This document shows, in pieces, positions 45,334 through 53,513 of a stretch of 64,000 nt of DNA. Position numbers and translations under genes: made by a program. This DNA is from Bradyrhizobium sp. MOS002. GTDB taxonomy: Bacteria; Pseudomonadota; Alphaproteobacteria; Rhizobiales; Xanthobacteraceae. Under the pieces are notes generated by a model. The model had not been told where the DNA came from and did not search any database. It saw nothing but the letters and a program-made list of their open reading frames with translations. How positions within the stretch are numbered: the first letter of the stretch is position 1; the number at the start of each line of letters is the position of its first letter. The stretch spans positions 124,001 to 188,000 of the forward strand of contig NZ_PYFX01000006.1 of NCBI RefSeq assembly GCF_003020115.1. Direction: 5' to 3'.

Positions 45334-45360
45334 GGAACACCTGTCGAACGAATACGTTCC
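45334..45360. promoter_or_regulatory. Two-way EcfG-type promoter dyad
   Basis: On the plus strand GGAAC-N16-CGTT (45334-45358), an exact match to the general-stress sigma factor EcfG consensus. On the minus strand GGAAC-N16-TGTT (45360-45336). The minus direction leads to the small gene at 45221; the plus direction has no plus-strand gene for several kb. Which orientation is used is inferred from gene position. Confidence 0.6.
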
Positions 45361-45400
45361 TTGGCCGAGAACCCACGACCGTTCCCAGGCAAGAACGCGC

Positions 45401-46147
45401 TTAGCCCCGCCGATAGAGTTGCAGATAGCTCGGCGAGAACAGCGCCGCGTCCTTGAGCGCATCGAGATCGGTGATGGTCAGCGTGCGATCGCGCAGCACG
45501 ATCAGGCCGGAGGCACGCAACTCCTGAACCGTGCGATTGAGGTGGACCACCGACAGGCCGGTGGCGTCAGCAAGATCCATTTGCGTCACCGGCATCACGC
45601 AGGAATTGCCCTCGACCATGCCGACGGGACGCAGCCGCTCGATGATCTCGCAGAACAAATGGGCCACGCGTTCAAAAGCCACCCGTCGGCCGAGATTGAT
45701 GGCCCATTCGCGCTGGATCGCGTTGTTGACGAGGGTCTCACACCAGAACGCTTCCGCCAGCGCGCGGTCGCTCGCCACCAGCCCCTCGAACCGCGCGCGC
45801 TTGATTTCGGTGTAGACGACCGGCGTCATCGCCGCGATGGAATGATCCATCACCGACAGCAGGAACGCGTGCGCGTCGCAGCTTTCGCCGGGAAAGAGAA
45901 AATTGACGATCTGGCGCCGGCCATCCTCGAGCGTCTTGTAGCGGCAGAGCCAGCCCGACAGCACGAGGCGCACGCTGTCGACCGGATCGCCCTCCGAGAT
46001 CAGATCCTCGCCCGTCCCTGCGCGCTGGATTCCCTCGAGCATTGCGTATTCGAGCGAGCTGCGGGCCTCCATCGACAACGGCCTCAGCACGTTCAACCGG
46101 CGAATGACCGGGTCAACCATGCTGCGATCTAGCGTCGACAAGGGCAT
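45401..46147 (-). CDS. Crp/Fnr-family transcriptional regulator
   Basis: 248 residues. An N-terminal cyclic-nucleotide-binding-like beta-roll (LISEGDPVDSVRLVLSGWLC, IVNFLFPGESCDAHAFLL) precedes a C-terminal winged helix-turn-helix (VTQMDLADATGLSVVHLNRT, VQELRASGLIVLRDR). There is no FNR cysteine cluster at the N-terminus, so the effector is not obvious. The ATG at 46147 overlaps the stop of the sensor-kinase gene in a TGATG, so the two are translationally coupled. In rhizobia such regulators often follow hybrid or HWE kinases. The longer frame to 46207 was not used. Confidence 0.9.
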   Translation of the reverse strand: MPLSTLDRSMVDPVIRRLNVLRPLSMEARSSLEYAMLEGIQRAGTGEDLISEGDPVDSVRLVLSGWLCRYKTLEDGRRQIVNFLFPGESCDAHAFLLSVMDHSIAAMTPVVYTEIKRARFEGLVASDRALAEAFWCETLVNNAIQREWAINLGRRVAFERVAHLFCEIIERLRPVGMVEGNSCVMPVTQMDLADATGLSVVHLNRTVQELRASGLIVLRDRTLTITDLDALKDAALFSPSYLQLYRRG

Positions 46148-49100
46148 CAGTTGGCCACCGCCGGTGTATGAAACGCCCGCCTGCTGAGGGGAATGGTGAT
46201 CGTGCATTCCAGTCCCCTCGGATTGAATGCCATCGTGGTCTGCCCCTTGAACTCAAACGCGAGTGTGCGCTCCAGAAGCTCGGTCCCAAATCCCTTGTGC
46301 GGCGGCGGCGCAACCGGCGGCCCGCCGCGCTCCCGCCACTCGAACACCAGTTCCGCCGGGTCGGTGCCCTGCTCGAGGCGCCAGGAAATCTCAATGCGAC
46401 CTGTCGGCCGGCTCAGGGCGCCGTATTTCAGCGCGTTGGTTGCGAGCTCGTGAATGGCAAGGGCAAAGGTTTCCGCCGCCTTCGACTGAAAACGCACCGG
46501 GGGGCCGCTGACACGTACCTGCTCGCCCTCCCTGGCATTATAGGCCAGCAGCTCCTCGACGGCGAGGTATTCGAGATCGACGCCGCCCTCGGGATCGCGG
46601 GTCACCAGCGCCTGGGTACGGGCGAAGGCGTTGAGCCGGCCGTCGAGATGGGAGGCAAACTCCTCGACCGTCGAGCTCGTATCGGCCGTGCGACGGGCGA
46701 TCGAGCGCACCACGCCGAGCGTGTTGCGGACCCGATGCTGGAGTTCGGCCAGCAGCAGGCGCTGCCGCTCCTCGGCGCGGGTAATGGCGGTGATGTCGAC
46801 GAACGTGATGACGACCCCGGCGATGAAATTGTCGATGCTGCGATAGGGCAGGATGCGCACGATGTAGCGTGTGCCGCTGTCCGGCGCCCTCAGCTCGCGC
46901 TCGGCGCTGGCAAGCGTCCGCAGCACGCCGCGAATGTCGTCATAGAGCTCCTCGATCGGGATGCGCGCCTTGATATGCGCGATCGGGCGACCTCTGTCGG
47001 TTTCGACCAGATGCAGAACCTGCGTGATCGCCGGCGTGAAGTTCATCACGCGCAAATCGTTGTCGAGGAAAACGGTCGCGATCTGCGTGCTCTCCAGGAA
47101 ATTCTCGAGGTCGCTGGTGGCGCGCGTCAATTCCTGGACGCGGTGAGCCAGCTCGCCGTTCACGGTGGTCAATTCCTCGTTGACCGACTGAAGTTCCTCG
47201 CGTGAGGTTTCAAGCTCTTCGTTCGCGGACTGAAGCTCTTCGTTGAGCGACTGGTATTCCTCGTTCGACGACTTCAGCTCCTCGTTGGTGCTTTCGAGCT
47301 CTTCGATGGTTGCTTGAAGCCGCTCCCGCGTCGCCCGCAGCTCGCCTTCGATACGCTCGACATGCTCAGTCTGCCCCAGCGCGTTGGGCTTGCCCTCGCC
47401 GGCCTCGATGGCGCGCACCGGACCGTCCTTGAACAGGACGACGAAATTGCGGTTGCCGCTGCCACCCTCCTGGATCGGTTCCACCGTGATGTCGACGGGT
47501 ATATGCTGGCCGTTGGCGCCGAGCTGCACCTGCTCGGCATGGGCCGGCTCGTTGGTCTCCGCCGCGCGGCTGAGCACCGCGCGCAGGTCCAGCCGGAGAT
47601 CGCGGTGGACGAGTTGGACCAGATCGAGCGTGGCAGCGCCTGCCGTCGGCTCGATATAGCGGCCGGTGCGCCCTGAAAAGTGCAAGACCTGAAAGTTGCT
47701 GTCGGTAATGACATAGGCGGGCGCGTAGCGCTCCGCGATCCGCTGCGCGCGGCGTTCCAGGCCGATGTCGGGGCGAAATGAGCGCAACGGCGGCACCTCG
47801 GCGGCCCTCCCGGCGGCGGTCGTGATCGGAAATTCCGGCGGCAACCGTGTTCCTGTCTCGAGCTTCTTGAAGATGCGGGCGCGGCGGTCGATCGGCAAGA
47901 ATAGTATTGGATGCCTCGTGACGTTCTCGGAATTGCCGAGGAACAGGAATCGATCCGGCAGAAGCGCGAAGTGGAATAGCGGGATCACCCGGTTCTGCAA
48001 TTCGGCATTGAGATAGATCAGCAGGTTGCGGCAGGAGACGAGATCGAGCTTCGAGAACGGTGCGTCCTTGATGACGTTGTGCTGCGAGAAGATGCACATC
48101 TCCCGCAGCTCCTTGACCACGTAATAGGTATCCCCCTCGCGCACGAACCAGCGCGCCAGGCGCTCGCTGGTCATGTCCGCCTCGATCTTGGTGCGATAGC
48201 GGCCGACACGCGCGGCCGCCAGCGCCCGTCCGTCGATGTCGGTCGCGAAGATCTGAACCTGCGGTGGCGAGTCCATCTTGGCCATGTGCTCGCGCAGGAG
48301 GATCCCGATCGAATAGGCCTCCTCTCCGGTGGCGCATCCGAGCACCCAGACGCGAACCTGCTGGCCCGCGTCCTTGCCTTCGAAGAGCTTCGGAACGATC
48401 TGGCTCTCCAGCACTTCGAATTCGCGTTTGTCGCGGAAGAATTCGGTGACGCCGATCAAGAGGTCGTTGAAGAGGTGCTGCGCCTCGTGCTCGTCGTTGC
48501 GCAGGAAATCGACATAGGCGGAAATCTGGGCGATCTGGGCCACCTGCATCCGCCGCTGCACGCGGCGGAGGAAAGTGTTCTGCTTGTAGCCGTGAAAATC
48601 ATTGCCGGTCCTGCTGCGCAGGATATCGGCGATGCGCGACAGCGAGGTCGCTGCAGCCGCCAGTTCCTCGTCGAACCCCTGCTTCTCTTCCAGCCGCCGC
48701 AGATGGCGGGCATAGACCTGGACGTGCTCGGCAATCTCTTCCGGAGAGAGCACGTAGTCGGCGATCGCCGCCGGCGTATCGGAATCTTTCAGATGATCAG
48801 ACCCGTCACGCGCGCCTTTTTCGGCGATGGCGAGACCACCGTGATCCTTCAGTGTCGCGGTACCCAGCGTGCCATCGCCGCCGACGCCGGACAGGATCAC
48901 GCCGATCGATTGCTCGGCGCGTTCTTCCGCCAGCGACACCAGGAAGCTGTCGATCGTGGCTCGCTCGCCGGGCGCCTGCTCGGCCGCGCGGACGCCGAAG
49001 CGACCGCCGTGGATCGTCGTGATCATCGCCGCCGGGCACAGATAGATCCTGCCGCCCTCGATGGTCTGGCCGTCGCTGATGTCGGCGATCTTGCCGCCGT

Positions 49101-49311
49101 TGGAGTGTTGCACGATCCGGCGTAGCCGCGGTTCGTCGAGCGCCTCGTGATGTTGCAGCGCCAGCACGACGGCCTGGTCGGCGCCCACGGTCAGCTTGGA
49201 AAAGAACCGCTCGACGCTATCCAGAGCTGTCGGCGCAGCGCCCACCCCGATGATCAGCGGAGACCTGGTCTGGCGCTCTCTTTCGACCGGCTGGTCACCG
49301 ATGTCATGCAT
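46147..49311 (-). CDS. CheB-CheR-PAS-HWE histidine kinase fusion
   Basis: 1054-residue signalling protein. Domains in order: CheB-like methylesterase (about 16-205); CheR methyltransferase (about 225-480, with WVLGCATGEEAYSIGILL as the SAM site); a PAS region (about 545-650); a long coiled coil of SxNEEL repeats (about 690-770, e.g. ELESTNEELKSSNEEYQSLN); a second PAS (about 775-880); and an HWE/HisKA_2 kinase (about 890-1040). The kinase has the phospho-His in LLAELQHRVRNTLG, the N box HELATNALKYG and EWRERGG. In the CheB part the catalytic Ser is replaced by Ala26 (GVGAAPTAL), while His and Asp are kept. No receiver domain is present, so a separate partner is needed. Start ATG 49311. It is coupled to the Crp/Fnr gene. 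Confidence 0.93.
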   Translation of the reverse strand: MHDIGDQPVERERQTRSPLIIGVGAAPTALDSVERFFSKLTVGADQAVVLALQHHEALDEPRLRRIVQHSNGGKIADISDGQTIEGGRIYLCPAAMITTIHGGRFGVRAAEQAPGERATIDSFLVSLAEERAEQSIGVILSGVGGDGTLGTATLKDHGGLAIAEKGARDGSDHLKDSDTPAAIADYVLSPEEIAEHVQVYARHLRRLEEKQGFDEELAAAATSLSRIADILRSRTGNDFHGYKQNTFLRRVQRRMQVAQIAQISAYVDFLRNDEHEAQHLFNDLLIGVTEFFRDKREFEVLESQIVPKLFEGKDAGQQVRVWVLGCATGEEAYSIGILLREHMAKMDSPPQVQIFATDIDGRALAAARVGRYRTKIEADMTSERLARWFVREGDTYYVVKELREMCIFSQHNVIKDAPFSKLDLVSCRNLLIYLNAELQNRVIPLFHFALLPDRFLFLGNSENVTRHPILFLPIDRRARIFKKLETGTRLPPEFPITTAAGRAAEVPPLRSFRPDIGLERRAQRIAERYAPAYVITDSNFQVLHFSGRTGRYIEPTAGAATLDLVQLVHRDLRLDLRAVLSRAAETNEPAHAEQVQLGANGQHIPVDITVEPIQEGGSGNRNFVVLFKDGPVRAIEAGEGKPNALGQTEHVERIEGELRATRERLQATIEELESTNEELKSSNEEYQSLNEELQSANEELETSREELQSVNEELTTVNGELAHRVQELTRATSDLENFLESTQIATVFLDNDLRVMNFTPAITQVLHLVETDRGRPIAHIKARIPIEELYDDIRGVLRTLASAERELRAPDSGTRYIVRILPYRSIDNFIAGVVITFVDITAITRAEERQRLLLAELQHRVRNTLGVVRSIARRTADTSSTVEEFASHLDGRLNAFARTQALVTRDPEGGVDLEYLAVEELLAYNAREGEQVRVSGPPVRFQSKAAETFALAIHELATNALKYGALSRPTGRIEISWRLEQGTDPAELVFEWRERGGPPVAPPPHKGFGTELLERTLAFEFKGQTTMAFNPRGLECTITIPLSRRAFHTPAVAN

Positions 49312-49472
49312 GGTCTCGATAGCCTCATTCAGCGACGGGAACCAGAGGACGCCCGCTCGCCGCAAATAGCAGAATTGATATTATCCCAACAGGTGCAAGG
49401 CGGAAACGTCACGCTACGTTCCACGGCGAGCATTGAGCTTGCCACTTAGGCGGCGTGCCAACGTCCCCCGGA

Positions 49473-49739
49473 TCACTCCGGACCGACTTGCTGCCGAAGA
49501 TAGGCAATCCGCTGCTGGATCAGGACGCGATGGCGCAGCCACTCCGTCAGGGTCTGCTTCAGCGCCTCGACCAGCCGTTCCGCCTGGTCCGCGTCGTGGC
49601 CACCGGCACTGAGATCACGGACCCGATCCTCCTGATCGCGGATGCGCTGCGAACCTTCCTCGATATCCTGATCAGCCTTGATCAGATGGCGGCGCTCGGT
49701 ATCGAGCTGCTCGGTCCATTCGGCGAGGGAAATGGTCAT
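49473..49739 (-). CDS. Small coiled-coil hypothetical protein
   Basis: 88 residues, charged and helical throughout (EWTEQLDTERRHLIKADQDI, EEGSQRIRDQEDRVRDL), ending LIQQRIAYLRQQVGPE. No domain is named. It starts 10 bases after the CheB gene stop, so it is likely in that operon and may interact with the chemosensory-like proteins. Confidence 0.72.
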   Translation of the reverse strand: MTISLAEWTEQLDTERRHLIKADQDIEEGSQRIRDQEDRVRDLSAGGHDADQAERLVEALKQTLTEWLRHRVLIQQRIAYLRQQVGPE

Positions 49740-49749
49740 GGCGACACCC

Positions 49750-50757
49750 TCAAGCCTCCCGCTTGCGAACCGGGGGATCGAGCGACTTTAGCACGACGCG
49801 CCGGATCATGTCGGCATATTCGCGATATTCTGCAGCCCGCGCCTGATACATCTCTGCAACTGCAGGGCGGCCGTTGCGCCGTCCGTCGGCGGCCATGCGC
49901 TGCACCAGCTCAGCTCGCTCCTCGATGATGCGCAGTGCGACCCGCAGGGCTTCATCCACTTGCCCCTCCTGCTCTTTTGCGAGGATGTCCGCGCCGAAGG
50001 CGTGACCGACCTGGCAACGGAAACGCATCGGGTGCGATTCCTTCACCTCGGACAGCACGCCCCCGCAGGCCGGACAGGTCAGTGCAACTGGATCAGCCAC
50101 CGAGAGGAGCTTGTCACTGCCGATCCGTTCGCCCGCCGCGATCTCGACCTCGAGCCGGATCTCGGGCGGGATCGGCAGCGCGGCACCCGCAACCTCCCTG
50201 GCGAGATCGGACAGAACGTCACCCATTCCGGCGCCGGGGACGCAAAGATCGATGATGCTCGCCTCCAGGGCGCTCCGTGGCATTTCATCGGCGATGGCGT
50301 CCGAGGGGTCCTGAACCACCGAGATCCCGCCGCAACGCTTGATGGCGTTGAGACCCGCCGAACCGTCGGACAAAAGGCCACTGAGAAGTACACCGATCAC
50401 GCGCGGGCCGTAATTGATGGCGGCCGAGCGGAACAAGGCGTCGATGGCCGGCCGGACCATGTTCTCGCGCGGACCGCGCCCGAGGAACACGTGATCCCCG
50501 GACAGCAGCAGATGGTGATCAGGTGCGGCCAGATAAACCTGGCCGGGCTCGATCTTCATGCCGTTTTCGGCCTGTCGGACCGGAAGCGGCCCGGCGCTGC
50601 TGGCGACTGTCGAGAGAATGCCGATGCCTTGCGCCGGGATGTGCAGCACGATGAACACCGCCGCGGGCAGATCGGGCGGCAGCCGGCCCAGGATCTGCTT
50701 CAGCGGTGCGGTCGCGCCGGCCGAGCCACCTATGACGATGATGTCGCGGTTGCTCAT
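49750..50757 (-). CDS. CheB-type methylesterase domain protein
   Basis: 335 residues. The N-terminal 185 form a CheB esterase domain with its triad intact: Ser12 in IVIGGSAGATAPL, His39 in FIVLHIPA, and Asp in LLSGLLSDGSAGL. There is no receiver domain in front of it. After a linker comes a zinc-ribbon-like part (LTCPACGGVLSEV, FRCQVGHAFGAD) and a helical C-terminus. This architecture is common near HWE kinases and is not part of a standard chemotaxis operon. The target receptor is unknown. It is divergent from the response regulator gene; the start codon lies at the edge of that gene's EcfG-type promoter. Confidence 0.9.
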   Translation of the reverse strand: MSNRDIIVIGGSAGATAPLKQILGRLPPDLPAAVFIVLHIPAQGIGILSTVASSAGPLPVRQAENGMKIEPGQVYLAAPDHHLLLSGDHVFLGRGPRENMVRPAIDALFRSAAINYGPRVIGVLLSGLLSDGSAGLNAIKRCGGISVVQDPSDAIADEMPRSALEASIIDLCVPGAGMGDVLSDLAREVAGAALPIPPEIRLEVEIAAGERIGSDKLLSVADPVALTCPACGGVLSEVKESHPMRFRCQVGHAFGADILAKEQEGQVDEALRVALRIIEERAELVQRMAADGRRNGRPAVAEMYQARAAEYREYADMIRRVVLKSLDPPVRKREA

Positions 50758-50783
50758 GGAACCCACTGTCGGTTGTATTCGTT
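50758..50783 (+). promoter_or_regulatory. EcfG-type general stress promoter
   Basis: GGAAC-N17-CGTT, an exact match to the alphaproteobacterial EcfG consensus, ending 61 bases before the ATG of the response regulator. The -35 element abuts the start codon of the divergent CheB gene. Confidence 0.7.
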
Positions 50784-50844
50784 TGTACCAAGGCGGGTCA
50801 CCGCTCTATGTTCCTACCGACCGCAAAGGAAGGCACGAGGCGCC

Positions 50845-51249
50845 ATGGCGATATCGCCTACGTCATCAGCTCCGCTGTCGCCGCTCAGCGGGCGCCGGAT
50901 CTTCGTTGTCGAGGACGAATATTTTCTCGCGGACGACATTGGCAGGGCATGTCGCGCGCTCGGCGCAGATGTCGCTGGACCGGTGGGCGATCTCGGCGAC
51001 GCACTCAGGATCCTACGCGACGGCAGCATCCTGGATGCCGCCGTGCTCGACGTGAATATCCGCAGCGAGATGATCTTCCCGGTCGCGCGCGAACTGAAGG
51101 CAAGGAACGTCCCCTTCATCTTTACGACCGGATACGACAGGGTCACGATCAGTCCGGAATTCCACGACGTGCTGATCCTGGAGAAGCCGATCGATCTGCC
51201 GGCGATGGCCCAGAGGCTGGCCGCGCTGATCGCCGATCCACATGGTTGA
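50845..51249 (+). CDS. Single-domain response regulator
   Basis: 134-residue receiver domain with no output domain. Acidic pocket Glu23-Asp24 (FVVEDEYFLAD), phospho-acceptor Asp69 in AAVLDVNI, Thr in FIFTTGYD, and the conserved Lys in LILEKPIDLP. Such stand-alone receivers near HWE kinases often act as phosphate sinks or partners. The kinase at 46147-49311 lacks its own receiver and is the obvious candidate (inference). The gene follows an EcfG-type promoter, and AAAGGAAGG precedes the ATG. Confidence 0.9.
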   Translation: MAISPTSSAPLSPLSGRRIFVVEDEYFLADDIGRACRALGADVAGPVGDLGDALRILRDGSILDAAVLDVNIRSEMIFPVARELKARNVPFIFTTGYDRVTISPEFHDVLILEKPIDLPAMAQRLAALIADPHG

Positions 51250-51261
51250 GCCTAACGGCGA

Positions 51262-51342
51262 TCAGAACAGATGCGCGAAAGCGAGCCAAGCGGTCACCGC
51301 CAGGCACAGCAGCACCGCAGCATAGGGCAACGCGATCCGCAA
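51262..51342 (-). CDS. Micro-protein, 26-residue single transmembrane helix
   Basis: Short frame from TTG 51342 to TGA, reading MRIALPYAAVLLCLAVTAWL then AFAHLF. Nearly the whole peptide is one membrane helix. GGGGAAGG lies seven bases before the TTG. It begins 20 bases after the next micro-gene upstream ends, so the two look like an operon. The TTG start and tiny size make it uncertain, but such a hydrophobic frame with a ribosome site is unlikely by chance in this GC context. Confidence 0.5.
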   Translation of the reverse strand: MRIALPYAAVLLCLAVTAWLAFAHLF

Positions 51343-51362
51343 ATCAGCAGCCTTCCCCGCCC

Positions 51363-51458
51363 TTAGCCCACCATCATCCAGACGATCGCCGCCATCATCA
51401 CCAGAAAACCCGTGATTGCCGTTGCGATAAAGGCCTGTTCGACGCGATCCATCGGCAT
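51363..51458 (-). CDS. Micro-protein, 31-residue single transmembrane helix
   Basis: Frame from ATG 51458 to TAA 51363: MPMDRVEQAFIATAITGFLV then MMAAIVWMMVG. A polar start with acidic residues leads into one Met-rich membrane helix. A strong GGAGAAGGGGG ribosome site ends five bases before the ATG; a second ATG at 51452 is also in frame. No known micro-protein family (KdpF, CydX and similar) was recognised. It may form a small operon with the 26-residue peptide downstream. Confidence 0.6.
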   Translation of the reverse strand: MPMDRVEQAFIATAITGFLVMMAAIVWMMVG

Positions 51459-51755
51459 CACAGCCCCCTTCTCCAGCCGAACCAATCTGCCGGACTGGGC
51501 AGCCACGCGCATTAGGCTATGTGAATCGGATTCCTCCTTTGTCGATGCGGGGGCGGCGGGGCCCTCAGCTTAGATTGCGACGGTATCGTTCTACGACTTC
51601 GCCGTGCCCGGCTCCGCCATCTTGCGATGCTGCTTGGCCAGCATCTCGTTCGGGTGCGACGCAAAGATTTTTGCACCGTGCGATAGCAACCATCGTTCGC
51701 TGTTCGACTTGGATGTCCGACTTGGATGCCTCGTACCGCTCGCGGGAGAATAGAG

Positions 51756-52931
51756 ATGAAGGCGCTGGTTTGGCACGGCAAGGAAGACATTCGCTGCGAC
51801 ACCGTCACCGATCCTGAGATTCAGGATCCGCGGGATGCCATCATCAAGGTCACGAGCTGTGCCATCTGCGGCTCCGACCTGCACCTCTTTCATAACTACA
51901 TTCCAGGCATGCTGCCCGGGGACATCATGGGCCACGAGACCATGGGCGAAGTGGTCGAGGTCGGCTCCGGCGTCGACGGCAAGCTGAAGAAGGGCGACCG
52001 CATCGTCGTGCCCTTCACGATCATTTGCGGTGAATGCGACCAGTGCAAGCGCGGCAATTTCTCGGTCTGCGAGACCACAAATCGCAAGAGTCATCTCGCT
52101 GAAAAGGCGTTCGGGCACACGACGGCCGGCCTGTTCGGCTACACCCATTTGACCGGCGGCTATCCCGGCGGCCAGGCCGAATACCTGCGCGTGCCGTTTG
52201 CCGACGCCACCCACATCAAGGTGCCCGCCGGCATTCCCGACGAGCAGCTGCTGTTTCTCAGCGACATCTTCCCGACCGGCTGGCAGGCGGCCGTGCAATG
52301 CGACATCGAGCCGACCGATACGGTCGCGATCTGGGGCTGCGGTCCCGTGGGACAGATGGCGATCCGCAGCGCCATCCTGCTCGGCGCCAACCAGGTGATC
52401 GCGATCGACTGCCTGCCCGAGCGGCTCAGCATGGCCGAAGCCGGCGGCGCCACCACCATCAACTTCGAAAGCGAAAGCGTCCTGGAGCGACTCGAGGAGC
52501 TAACCGACGGCAGGGGCCCTGAAAAATGCATCGATTGCGTCGGGATGGAGTCGCATGTGATGGCCTCCCTGCCCGACACGCTGCTCGACCGCGCCAAGCA
52601 GATGGTGATGGTGGAGAGCGACCGGCCGCACGTGCTGCGCGAGATGATCTATGTCTGCCGGCCTGGCGGCATCATTTCGGTGCCGGGCGTGTACAGCGGA
52701 TTCTCCGACATGCTTCCGATGGGCGCCTTCATGAACAAGGGCCTGACGATGCGCACCGGCCAGACCCACGTCAACCGCTGGACCGACGACCTGCTCCGCC
52801 GCATCGAGGAAGGCGAGATCGATCCGTCCTTCGTCATCACCCACACCGTCCCGCTCAGCCAAGGCCCCGAGATGTACCAGGTGTTTCGCGACAAGCGCGA
52901 CTCCTGCGTCAAGGTCGTGCTGAAGCCCTGA
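51756..52931 (+). CDS. Zinc-dependent alcohol dehydrogenase, formaldehyde-dehydrogenase-like
   Basis: 391-residue medium-chain dehydrogenase/reductase. Catalytic zinc ligands: Cys in [12 protein letters not shown], His-Glu in [12 protein letters not shown]. The structural zinc site is [15 protein letters not shown]. The NAD-binding motif is [11 protein letters not shown]. The layout resembles the glutathione-independent formaldehyde dehydrogenase (FdhA) group, including the [20 protein letters not shown] block. Start ATG 51756, after GGGAGAA. The next gene follows after 12 bases and is probably cotranscribed. Real substrate unknown. Confidence 0.93.
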   Translation: MKALVWHGKEDIRCDTVTDPEIQDPRDAIIKVTSCAICGSDLHLFHNYIPGMLPGDIMGHETMGEVVEVGSGVDGKLKKGDRIVVPFTIICGECDQCKRGNFSVCETTNRKSHLAEKAFGHTTAGLFGYTHLTGGYPGGQAEYLRVPFADATHIKVPAGIPDEQLLFLSDIFPTGWQAAVQCDIEPTDTVAIWGCGPVGQMAIRSAILLGANQVIAIDCLPERLSMAEAGGATTINFESESVLERLEELTDGRGPEKCIDCVGMESHVMASLPDTLLDRAKQMVMVESDRPHVLREMIYVCRPGGIISVPGVYSGFSDMLPMGAFMNKGLTMRTGQTHVNRWTDDLLRRIEEGEIDPSFVITHTVPLSQGPEMYQVFRDKRDSCVKVVLKP

Positions 52932-52943
52932 GGAGCAAGGCCC

Positions 52944-53486
52944 ATGTTTCATTTCTCCAACATCGTTCGCACCAAGGGTGACCCCAAGATCCTCGCGGGC
53001 GGCCCGAGCCTGAAGCGGCCCGAGGACCGGCTCGCCCGCGCGCTCGGCTGGTTCAGCGTCGGTCTCGGCGTCGTGGAATTCTTCGCGCCGCGGCGCGTCA
53101 CGGAAACGCTGGGGATGGAAGGCCATGAGACGCTGGTCCGCGCCTTCGGGGTGCGCGAGATCCTTGCCGGGATCATGTCGCTCTCGGTCGAGAAGAACGC
53201 CGGCCTGTGGGCCCGCGTCGGCGGCGACGGCCTCGATGCCGCCGCGCTGCTCTCGGGCTTGACCGCGGACAATCCCAAGAAGGGTAATATCGCGCTGGCG
53301 CTGCTGATGGTCGGCGGCATCGCGATGCTCGACTACCGCGCCGCGCAAGACACAAAGCCGCGGCGGCCGCCGCGCGACGCACGGCGCAAGCTGTATCCGA
53401 ACCGCAGCGGCTTTCCCAAGGGCATCGAGAGCGCCCGAACCGCGGCAAAACAGATCGCAGCGCACGCCACGGCGGGACGGACCTGA
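52944..53486 (+). CDS. Uncharacterised membrane protein
   Basis: 180 residues. Three to four hydrophobic segments between residues 33 and 130 (LARALGWFSVGLGVVEFFA, AFGVREILAGIMSLS, IALALLMVGGIAMLDY), then a basic tail (RPPRDARRKLYPNRSGFPKG). This membrane unit is sometimes found fused to cyclase/dehydrase-like domains; here it stands alone. Close spacing ties it to the alcohol dehydrogenase upstream and the amylase-family gene downstream. Confidence 0.78.
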   Translation: MFHFSNIVRTKGDPKILAGGPSLKRPEDRLARALGWFSVGLGVVEFFAPRRVTETLGMEGHETLVRAFGVREILAGIMSLSVEKNAGLWARVGGDGLDAAALLSGLTADNPKKGNIALALLMVGGIAMLDYRAAQDTKPRRPPRDARRKLYPNRSGFPKGIESARTAAKQIAAHATAGRT

Positions 53487-53513
53487 GGACGCACGACGAG
53501 GTGATGCAAGGCA

